DNA of 6,222 nucleotides from positions 1 through 6,222 of the forward strand of contig JAUVQB010000094.1 of assembly GCA_030598385.1 (NCBI GenBank). The letters are read 5' to 3'. Below the pieces are notes generated by a model, which was not told where the DNA came from, did not search any database, and saw nothing but the letters and a program-made list of their open reading frames with translations. The stretch is from Alphaproteobacteria bacterium. Its GTDB lineage: Bacteria > Pseudomonadota > Alphaproteobacteria > Kiloniellales > JAKSDN01. Positions 1 through 5,852 of this stretch are shown here, one piece after another. Numbering within the stretch: the first letter of the stretch is position 1; every line of letters starts with the position of its first letter. A program made the position numbers and the translations under genes.

Positions 1-128
1 CCGTCAAATCCATGGCATGCAGTTCCAGTGGATTGAATCTCACGGTCGTGGAGGACCCGGAACCGCGGCTTCCTTGGCCCGGACCGGCTCGCGCCCATGA
101 AACGGCAGATATCGGGAGCGCGACGAAA
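1..128. other. Upstream region of the first gene, no distinct gene seen
   Basis: This stretch is open in the frame of the ThDP enzyme from an ATG at 12, but its translation (beginning MACSSSGLNL, rich in Pro, Ala and Arg) resembles no domain I recognise. It is more likely the 5' untranslated or promoter region, or the edge of an upstream feature outside the window. I see no convincing promoter in it. Confidence 0.4.
114..118 (+). promoter_or_regulatory. Ribosome binding site deciding the GTG start of the ThDP enzyme
   Basis: GGGAG lies 10 bases before GTG 129. The upstream ATG at 12 has only 11 bases of sequence before it in the window, with no purine-rich site visible. Together with the start of recognisable homology just after residue 40 of the long frame, this favours GTG 129. 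Confidence 0.5.
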
Positions 129-1766
129 GTGCAAGCAAACGAACTCATAGCCAGAATTCTGCAAAAGGAGGGGGTCGAGGTTCTCACCTGTTTCCCCCAC
201 AGCGAGATCATCGACGGGGCGGCGGCGGTGGGCATTCGCCCGGTCATGGCGCGCACCGAGCGCGTCGCCCTCAATATCGCCGACGGCTACGCGCGGGTGA
301 ACGACGGACGCAAGGTCGGGGTGACGACCGTGCAGTACGGGCCGGGCGCCGAGGCCGCTTTCGGCGGTGTGGCCCAATGTTACGGCGACGCCTCGCCGGT
401 GCTTTACCTGCCGACCGGCTATCCGACCGGCCAGCTCGATGTGGCGCCCAACTTCGTCGCGGCCCGCAACATGCGGGAAGTGACCAAGTGGGGCGAGACG
501 GTGGTCGATCCGGCGCGCATCCCCCAGATGCTGCAGCACGCCTTCGCAGAGCTGCGCGGCGGTCGGCCCGGGCCGGTGATGATGGAAACGCCCATCGATA
601 TCCTCAATGTCGAGTGCGACTTCGATCCCGAAGATTACCGTCCGACCCGCCGGTCGTCGCCGCATCCCGATCCCAAAGACATCGAGGAAGCGGTGGACGC
701 GCTGTTGGGCGCGAAACGGCCGGTGCTGGTGGCGGGGCAGGGTATCTTCTACGCCGAGGCCTGGGATGAGCTGCGGGAGCTGGCGGAGCTCCTACAGATT
801 CCGGTGATGACCACCTTGAACGGCAAGAGCGCCTTTCCCGAGGACCACCCCTTGGCCCTAGGGGCCGGCGGCCTTACCAGGCCGGCCACGGTCGATCACT
901 TCCTGGCGGCTGCCGATTTCGTCTTCGGGATCGGTACCAGTTTCACCCGTTCGGACTACATCACGCCGATTCCGGCGGGCAAGACCATGGCGCAGATCAC
1001 CAACTGCACGGACGATCTGGCAAAGGACTATGCGATTTCCTTCGGTGCCCTCGGCGACGCCAAGGCTGCGCTCCGAGCCATGATCTCGGCCGTGACAGAG
1101 CGCCTCGGCGAGGGCGGCCGGCACGGCGAGGAGGAGACTGCCAAGGAAGTCCGGTCGGTGAAACAGGACTTCCTCGAATCCTGGATGCCGCTGCTCACCT
1201 CCGATGAGGAGCCTATCAATCCCTACCGGGTGGTTTGGGAGCTGAACACCGGCCTCGACAAGTCGCGCAGCATCGTGACCCATGACGCGGGCAGCCCGCG
1301 CGACCAGATGGTGCCGTTCTACGAGGCCACCCATCCGCACGGCTATATCGGCTGGGGCAAGACCACGCACCTGGGCCTCGGGCTCGGCCTCGCCATGGGT
1401 GCCAAGCTGGCCCGGCCCGACTGTCTTTGCGTCAACGTCATGGGCGACGCCGCCTTCGGCATGACCGGAATGGATTTCGAGACCGCGGTGCGCTCGGACC
1501 TGCCCATCCTCAGCGTGGTGCTGAAGAACAGCGTCATGGGCGGTTATACCGGCTATCTGCCCATCGCCTCGGAGAAGTACCGCATCCACGAGCTGGGCGG
1601 CGATTACGCCGGAGTCGCCCGGGCCTTGGGCGGTTATAGCGAGCAGGTCGAGACCTGCGCCGATCTGAAGCCGGCGCTGACACGCTGCATCGCCGAGGTC
1701 GAAGCCGGCCGGCCGGCCCTGCTTCAAGTTATTACAAAAGAAGAAAAGCGCTTCGCAAAACGTTGA
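129..1766 (+). CDS. ThDP-dependent enzyme, acetolactate synthase-like
   Basis: Cytoplasmic thiamine-diphosphate enzyme of the acetolactate synthase/2-oxoacid decarboxylase superfamily, which cleaves or ligates 2-oxoacids; the substrate is unknown. From the GTG start it has 545 residues, normal for the family. The N-terminal pyrimidine-binding domain (about 1-170) holds the cofactor-activating Glu at residue 44 in TERVALNIADGYAR and a conserved VQYGPGAEAAFGG stretch. A central domain (about 185-330) follows. The C-terminal diphosphate-binding domain carries THDAGSPRDQ (about 384-393) and the Mg/ThDP motif, which starts VMGDAAFGM near 438 and ends at Asn 467 in KNSVMGGY. The motif has GDA where classical members have GDG. 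The frame stays open upstream to an ATG at 12, but those 39 extra residues look unconserved, and GTG 129 has a GGGAG ribosome site 10 bases upstream. No acetolactate synthase regulatory subunit gene is adjacent, which argues against an ordinary IlvB role. It is followed after 42 bases by an Ldh_2 dehydrogenase, probably its operon partner. Confidence 0.88.
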   Translation: MQANELIARILQKEGVEVLTCFPHSEIIDGAAAVGIRPVMARTERVALNIADGYARVNDGRKVGVTTVQYGPGAEAAFGGVAQCYGDASPVLYLPTGYPTGQLDVAPNFVAARNMREVTKWGETVVDPARIPQMLQHAFAELRGGRPGPVMMETPIDILNVECDFDPEDYRPTRRSSPHPDPKDIEEAVDALLGAKRPVLVAGQGIFYAEAWDELRELAELLQIPVMTTLNGKSAFPEDHPLALGAGGLTRPATVDHFLAAADFVFGIGTSFTRSDYITPIPAGKTMAQITNCTDDLAKDYAISFGALGDAKAALRAMISAVTERLGEGGRHGEEETAKEVRSVKQDFLESWMPLLTSDEEPINPYRVVWELNTGLDKSRSIVTHDAGSPRDQMVPFYEATHPHGYIGWGKTTHLGLGLGLAMGAKLARPDCLCVNVMGDAAFGMTGMDFETAVRSDLPILSVVLKNSVMGGYTGYLPIASEKYRIHELGGDYAGVARALGGYSEQVETCADLKPALTRCIAEVEAGRPALLQVITKEEKRFAKR

Positions 1767-1793
1767 AATTGCAAACTAAATGATGCTGGAGAT

Positions 1794-1799
1794 AGGAAG
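1794..1799 (+). promoter_or_regulatory. Ribosome binding site of the Ldh_2 gene
   Basis: AGGAAG sits 9 bases before ATG 1809, in a 42-base AT-richer gap after the ThDP enzyme stop. No terminator hairpin is visible in the gap, consistent with cotranscription of the two genes. Confidence 0.65.
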
Positions 1800-1808
1800 C
1801 TAAACCCC

Positions 1809-2852
1809 ATGCCCCAGCTCACGGCGGATCAATTGGATCGGCTGGCCCGGCAGCTTTTGCTGGCGGCGGGCACGCCCGAGGACATCACCGAGGTGGTCGC
1901 CGGTTCGCTGGTCGGGGCCAGCCTCAAGGGGGTCGATTCCCACGGCGTCATGCAGCTGCCCTGGTATCTCGAGGAGATCGCCAAAGGCAACGTCGACCCG
2001 GCGGCCCGCCCGGTGATCGAGACCAAGGCGCCGGGCCTGGCCCTGGTGCGCGGCAACAAGGGCTTCGGCATCTATGCCCTGAACCAGGCCACCGAGACCG
2101 CCATCGAGATCGCCGGGCGCCAGGGTTCGGCCTGCGTCGGCCTGGCCGATTGCAGCCATACCGGACGCATCGGGCATTTCGCCGAGGCTGCCGCGCGGCG
2201 CGGCCTCTTCGCCCTCGTCTTCGGCGGCGGCGCGCACGAGATCTGGCGCAATGTCGTGCCGTTCGGCGGCAGCCAGCCGATCGTCAGCACCAATCCCTAT
2301 GCCTTCGCCGTGCCCGGCGGGCGCTTCGGCCCGATCGTGGCCGACTTCGCCACCAGCACGGTGGCCGACGGCAAGGTCGCGGTCTACCGCGCCGAGGGCA
2401 AGGTCCTGCCCGAAGGCTGGATCCTCGATAAGCATGGAAACCCGAGCACGGACCCGGAGGACTTCTTCGACGGCGGCATGCACTTGCCGGCGGCGGGCCA
2501 CAAGGGCTACGGCCTCGGGCTCATCGCGGAGCTGGTTGGAGATGCGGTCTTGAACGCGCCGCCGGAGTTCAACTGGTTCGTCATCACGGTGGACCTGGGG
2601 TTCTTCAGGCCGGCCGCAGCCTACGACGAGTCGGCCGAGCGATTTTTGCAGTTCGTCAAGGATGTGCCGCCGGCCGAGGGCTTCCAGGAGGTGCTGCTCC
2701 CGGGCGAGCCGGAACGCCGGGCCGCCGAGCGCCGGGGCCGGGTAGGCGTGCCGATGCCGGCCAAGGTCTGGCAGCAACTGAGCGAGGCGGGCCAGTCCGT
2801 GGGCCTGGATCTTGCCGCCGTGGTCAATCTCGACGCCCATGAACGCTCTTGA
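1809..2852 (+). CDS. Ldh_2 family malate/L-lactate (2-hydroxyacid) dehydrogenase
   Basis: NAD(P)-dependent cytoplasmic oxidoreductase of the Ldh_2 (YlmD-unrelated, AllD/YbiC/ComC-like) family, whose members interconvert 2-hydroxyacids and 2-oxoacids such as malate, lactate or ureidoglycolate. It has 347 residues, the normal family length. Family signatures appear in order: the GVDSHGV motif with His 45, the SHTGRIGHFAE stretch (116-126) with the likely catalytic His 117, GGSQPIVSTNPYAF (153-166), ADFATSTVADGKV (178-190), the Gly-rich AAGHKGYGLGL (228-238), and the C-terminal LLPGEPERR (296-304) followed by a Trp in the usual place. No signal peptide or membrane segment is present. The gene ends inside the next reading frame, with a 14-base overlap that suggests translational coupling. 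Substrate specificity cannot be read from the sequence. A 2-hydroxyacid oxidised to a 2-oxoacid for the upstream ThDP enzyme would fit (inference). Confidence 0.92.
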   Translation: MPQLTADQLDRLARQLLLAAGTPEDITEVVAGSLVGASLKGVDSHGVMQLPWYLEEIAKGNVDPAARPVIETKAPGLALVRGNKGFGIYALNQATETAIEIAGRQGSACVGLADCSHTGRIGHFAEAAARRGLFALVFGGGAHEIWRNVVPFGGSQPIVSTNPYAFAVPGGRFGPIVADFATSTVADGKVAVYRAEGKVLPEGWILDKHGNPSTDPEDFFDGGMHLPAAGHKGYGLGLIAELVGDAVLNAPPEFNWFVITVDLGFFRPAAAYDESAERFLQFVKDVPPAEGFQEVLLPGEPERRAAERRGRVGVPMPAKVWQQLSEAGQSVGLDLAAVVNLDAHERS

Positions 2853-3631
2853 GACCTTTGCGCATTGGATTGCTGACTACAGCCGGAATCATAGCGAGAT
2901 AGCGGTCACGCGGGCGCGCGCCGCGGTCCTCGATACCCTCGGCTGCATGCTGGCCGGCGCCGGCGACCCGGTTGCAGAGAATGTCCGGCGGACCGTGGCG
3001 CAGTGGGGCGACGGGGGCTGCACCCTGGTCGGCGCGGACCGGCGTGCGCCGGCCCCCTGGGCGGTCCTGGCTAACGGCACGGCGGCCCATGCCCTCGACT
3101 TCGACGATTGCGAGGACATGGGCGCCAGCCATCCGAGCGCCGTATTGGTGCCGGCGTGCATTCCCGCGCGCAATGCGGAGATCCTCATGTACCCGCGGCC
3201 GGAGGACCCCATGCAGGCCCGCTTCAGCCTGCCCTATTGCACGACTGTCGCGGTACTCCACGGGGGCGGTGACGGTGGCCGATTTCACGCCCGATGCGGT
3301 GGCCCGGCCGGAGGTGCGCGCCTGGCTGCCCAACGTCACTTTGGAGACCCATCCGATCCACGGCAGGAGCAGCGACCTTGCGTGCCTCGAGCCGTCCATC
3401 GTGATCCTGCACCTGACGGGCGGCGGGGAGCGCCGGATCGAGGTGATGCATCCGCGTGGCACCCCGGCGCGGCCCCTGAAAGAGGCCGAGATGTCGGGCA
3501 GGTTCCGGTCCTGCGCGGTGGGAGTGTTGGGAGCGGAGGCCGCCGAAGGTGCCGAAGCAGCGGTCGCGGATCTCGAAAGCCTTGCGGATATCCGTGACCT
3601 GCTGCGCCACTTTCAGGCGGCGCCAAATTGA
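2839..3631 (+). pseudogene. MmgE/PrpD family protein, internally deleted and frameshifted
   Basis: Remnant of a MmgE/PrpD-family gene, the family of 2-methylcitrate dehydratase, cis-aconitate decarboxylase and related enzymes. The ATG at 2839 opens a typical N-terminus: LDTLGCMLAG (31-40), LANGTAAHALDFDD (77-90) and SHPSAVLVPA (97-106). Right after residue 106 the translation jumps to text typical of the C-terminal domain: ILMYPRPEDPMQARFSLPYC (115-134). Roughly 190-200 residues of the usual about 450 are therefore missing, with the junction near 3150-3160. A second lesion follows. At the run of five G (3262-3266) the coding frame shifts by +1; the C-terminal domain resumes as AVTVADFTPDAVARPEV and ends with LLRHFQAAPN at TGA 3629-3631. 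With one G removed, the reading frame would give about 263 residues. The unshifted frame runs on to a stop at 3595-3597 with an unrelated tail. It overlaps the dehydrogenase by 14 bases, so it was probably an operon member. The frameshift alone could be a sequencing error, but the missing middle could not. Confidence 0.85.
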
Positions 3632-3750
3632 CCAAATCTCTTGCCGCGTCTCACGGAATTCCTTGAAGGCGGCCGGTGGGCCGGAGACAATTGAGCGCTA
3701 TCGCGGGCGCCCTGACGCGTCCACGCCCATTCGTGACTATCTAGAGATCC
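3632..3750. other. Gap between the MmgE/PrpD remnant and the thiolase gene
   Basis: These 119 bases carry no supported gene. The stretch holds a small CCGG-TGGG-CCGG inverted repeat around 3673-3684, too short to call a terminator and without a T run. It probably contains the promoter and leader of the thiolase transcription unit. Confidence 0.5.
3663..3691 (+). promoter_or_regulatory. Possible sigma-70-type promoter for the thiolase unit
   Basis: TTGAAG (3663-3668) and GACAAT (3686-3691) are separated by 17 bases. Each box matches the consensus at four of six positions with ideal spacing, in the only long gap of the window and about 60 bases before the thiolase start. Such matches occur by chance, so this is a weak call. 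Confidence 0.25.
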
Positions 3751-4938
3751 ATGAGCCCTGATCCCATCGTCATCGTCGGTGCCGCGCGCACGCCCCTGGG
3801 TGGCTTTCAGGGCGGACTGAGTCCGCTTACCGCGCCCGAACTCGGGGCGGCGGCGATCGGCGCGGCCAAGGCCCAGGCCGGCATCGCCGGCGAGGAGGTG
3901 GACGAGGTTTTCATGGGCTGTGTGCTGTCGGCAGGCCTCGGCCAGGCGCCGGCCCGCCAGGCGGCCCTCGGCGCCGGCATCCCCGAGGGCGTCGGTTGCA
4001 CCACGGTCAACAAGATGTGCGGCTCGGGCATGAAGGCGGCCATGCTGGCCCATGACCTGCTCGCCGCGGGGAGCGCCCGAATCATGGTTGCGGGCGGCAT
4101 GGAATCCATGTCGAACGCGCCTTATCTCTTACCCAAGGCGCGGTCCGGCTACCGCATGGGCCACGGCCGGGTCGTGGACCACATGTTCCTCGACGGACTC
4201 GAAGACGCCTACGACAAGGGCCGGCTGATGGGCACCTACGCGGAGGATACGGCCCGGCGCTATCAGTTCACCCGGGAGGCCCAGGACGCCTTCGCCGTCG
4301 AATCCCTGACCCGCGCCAAGCGGGCGTCGGAGGCGGGGCGCTTCAAGGGCGAGATCGCCACGGTCAGTGTACGATCGCGCGCCGGCGAGGTCCGCGTCGA
4401 GGCCGATGAGCAGCCTTTCAAGGCGAATCTGGCCAACATCGCGAAGCTAAAACCGGCGTTCCGCGAGGACGGCACGGTGACCGCCGCCAACTCCAGCTCG
4501 ATCTCCGACGGCGCGGCGGCCCTCGTCCTGATGCGCCGCTCCGAGGCCGAGCGCTGCGGGCACCGGCCGCGCGCCGTGATCTGCGGCCACGCCTCGCACG
4601 CCCAGGCGCCGGCCTGGTTCACCACCGCCCCGATCGACGCCATCAAGACGCTGCTCGACAAGCTCGACTGGCAGCGCGATCAGGTGGACCTGTTCGAGAT
4701 CAACGAGGCCTTCGCTGTGGTGGCCATGGCGGCCATGCGCGACCTCGACCTGCCGCACGACAAGGTGAACCCTCACGGCGGCGCTTGCGCGCTGGGCCAT
4801 CCCATCGGCGCCTCCGGCGCGCGGATTCTGGTCACGCTCCTGGCGGCCCTGGAGACCCACGATCTGAAACGCGGCGTTGCGGCGATCTGCATCGGCGGCG
4901 GCGAGGCCACCGCGATGGCGATCGAACGCGTGACTTGA
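3751..4938 (+). CDS. Thiolase (acetyl-CoA C-acetyl/acyltransferase)
   Basis: Cytoplasmic type II thiolase that condenses two acyl-CoA molecules or cleaves 3-oxoacyl-CoA with CoA. At 395 residues it is full length. The N-terminal start is typical (IVIVGAARTPLGGFQGGL, 6-23). The nucleophilic Cys 90 is in NKMCGSGMKA, GGMESMSNAPYLL covers 115-127, NEAF is at 318-321, the catalytic His 350 is in GGACALGHPIGASGAR, and the second catalytic Cys 380 is in CIGGGEATA. All catalytic residues are present, so it should be active. The DGLEDAY and GRLMGTYAEDTA stretches are usual in acetyl-CoA acetyltransferases, but chain-length preference cannot be assigned from sequence alone. The ribosome site before ATG 3751 is weak (GAG at 3744-3746). 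It heads a closely spaced group with DUF1272, an SDR and an isomerase-like gene, consistent with the final thiolytic step of a degradation pathway (inference). Confidence 0.94.
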   Translation: MSPDPIVIVGAARTPLGGFQGGLSPLTAPELGAAAIGAAKAQAGIAGEEVDEVFMGCVLSAGLGQAPARQAALGAGIPEGVGCTTVNKMCGSGMKAAMLAHDLLAAGSARIMVAGGMESMSNAPYLLPKARSGYRMGHGRVVDHMFLDGLEDAYDKGRLMGTYAEDTARRYQFTREAQDAFAVESLTRAKRASEAGRFKGEIATVSVRSRAGEVRVEADEQPFKANLANIAKLKPAFREDGTVTAANSSSISDGAAALVLMRRSEAERCGHRPRAVICGHASHAQAPAWFTTAPIDAIKTLLDKLDWQRDQVDLFEINEAFAVVAMAAMRDLDLPHDKVNPHGGACALGHPIGASGARILVTLLAALETHDLKRGVAAICIGGGEATAMAIERVT

Positions 4939-4945
4939 ACCCGTC

Positions 4946-5125
4946 ATGGCGCTCGAGATGAAATCCGACTGCGAACGCTGCAGTGCCGTGCTGAGCCTCG
5001 GCGGCACGGCCTTCATCTGCAGTTTCGAATGCACCTTCTGCGCCGATTGCGCTTGCGCTCTGGAGCAGGCGTGTCCCAATTGCGGCGGCGAGTTGGTACG
5101 CCGGCCTCGACGCAAACAGAATTAA
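4946..5125 (+). CDS. DUF1272 family small cysteine-rich protein
   Basis: Small cytoplasmic protein of 59 residues with nine cysteines (9, 12, 25, 29, 32, 35, 37, 43, 46). It matches what I know of the DUF1272 family: paired CxxC motifs, the stretch CSFECTFCADCA (25-36), then CPNCGGELVRRPRR (43-56) and a basic C-terminus. The cysteine spacing suggests a zinc-ribbon-like metal site; the biological role of the family is unknown. The start ATG 4946 is 7 bases after the thiolase stop with no clear ribosome site, so translational coupling to the thiolase is likely. A second ATG four codons in (Met 5) is possible but keeps the same core. The stop TAA 5123-5125 opens an AT-rich gap. Confidence 0.87.
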   Translation: MALEMKSDCERCSAVLSLGGTAFICSFECTFCADCACALEQACPNCGGELVRRPRRKQN

Positions 5126-5147
5126 ACTAACTTAGAAGAGTAACGAT

Positions 5148-5152
5148 AGAGG
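5148..5152 (+). promoter_or_regulatory. Ribosome binding site supporting the TTG start of the SDR gene
   Basis: AGAGG lies 9 bases before TTG 5162 in a short AT-rich gap (5126-5161). The SDR dinucleotide-binding motif begins only six residues after this TTG, and no upstream in-frame start would fit better. Confidence 0.55.
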
Positions 5153-5161
5153 TATCTGAAA

Positions 5162-5845
5162 TTGAACACGATTCTCATCACGGGCGCCAACCGAGGTCTC
5201 GGTCTGGAGTTCGTCCGCAGCTATGTCGCCGAGGGCGCGCGCGTGCATGCCTGCTGCCGCCACCCCGAGAAGGCCAAGGCGCTCTCGGAGGTCGCCGGCG
5301 ACGTCGTGGTTCACAAGCTCGACGTGACCGACGGCCTTCGCGTGGCCGGCCTTGCCCGCGCGTTGGCGGACGAGCCAATCGACATCCTGATCAACAATTC
5401 CGGCGTGTTTCATCGTGGCGCCGGCGACTTCGGCAAGATCGACTTCGACTCTTGGGTGGAGGAGCTGAAAGTCAACACCGTCGCGCCCGCCCGCATGGTC
5501 GAGCGCTTTGTCGAGCAAGTGGCTGCCAGCGAGCGCAAGCTGATCGTCAACATCTCCAGCGGCATGGGCTCGATTGCCCTTACCGCGAGCGGTGACTCCG
5601 TCATCTATCGCTCCTCCAAGGCGGGCCTCAACATGGTGGTAAGATGCCTCGCCCATACGCTGGCCGAGCGCGGCATCACCATGGTCGCGATCTCGCCCGG
5701 CTGGGTCACGACCGACATGGGCGGTGCCAAGGCCGATCTCACGCCCGCGGACAGCATCGCCAAGATGCGCGCGGTCATCGACCGCTTGACGCTGGCCGAC
5801 ACTGGCCGCTTTTTCAATCACGAAGGCGAAGAACGCCCGTGGTGA
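5162..5845 (+). CDS. Short-chain dehydrogenase/reductase (SDR), CsgA/C-factor-like
   Basis: Cytoplasmic NAD(P)-dependent classical SDR with a Rossmann fold, 227 residues, slightly short for the class (about 250) but complete. The cofactor motif TGANRGLG is at 7-14, the LDVTD acidic stretch at 53-57, the NNSG motif at 78-81, and the structural Asn 105 in VNTVAP. The catalytic Ser (132 or 133) is in NISSGMGS, Tyr 149 and Lys 153 form YRSSK, and PGWVTTDMGG spans 179-188. The catalytic tetrad is intact. The pattern most resembles the C-factor/CsgA-like group of SDRs acting on carbonyl or hydroxyl groups; the substrate cannot be predicted. It begins with TTG, chosen because of the motif position and the AGAGG site upstream. 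It lies 36 bases after DUF1272, and its stop is 7 bases before the isomerase-like gene, so it is probably in the same transcription unit. Confidence 0.9.
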   Translation: MNTILITGANRGLGLEFVRSYVAEGARVHACCRHPEKAKALSEVAGDVVVHKLDVTDGLRVAGLARALADEPIDILINNSGVFHRGAGDFGKIDFDSWVEELKVNTVAPARMVERFVEQVAASERKLIVNISSGMGSIALTASGDSVIYRSSKAGLNMVVRCLAHTLAERGITMVAISPGWVTTDMGGAKADLTPADSIAKMRAVIDRLTLADTGRFFNHEGEERPW

Positions 5846-5852
5846 AGGTGGA

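Noticed and set aside
858..1727. A 289-codon - strand open frame opposite the ThDP enzyme
   Set aside because: Antisense shadow; its His/Gly/Ala/Arg-rich composition has no family motif, while the + strand has complete ThDP motifs.
1800..2840. A 346-codon open frame on the - strand spanning almost the whole Ldh_2 gene
   Set aside because: It is the antisense of a well-supported gene. In GC-rich DNA the strong third-position bias leaves long antisense frames free of stops, and the translation shows no recognisable domain.
3140..3270. Insertion sequence or mobile element as the cause of the MmgE/PrpD damage
   Set aside because: No transposase fragment, terminal inverted repeat or target duplication is visible; the lesion reads as a simple deletion plus a single-base shift.
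3673..3684. CCGG-TGGG-CCGG inverted repeat as a terminator
   Set aside because: The stem is only four base pairs and is not followed by a T run, so it is within chance for GC-rich DNA.
3549..3761. A 70-codon + strand open frame across the gap before the thiolase
   Set aside because: It overlaps the C-terminal part of the MmgE/PrpD remnant in another frame and the thiolase start, has no homology I recognise, and no convincing ribosome site.
4447..5115. A 222-codon - strand open frame across the thiolase end and DUF1272
   Set aside because: It crosses two supported + strand genes and has no recognisable protein features.
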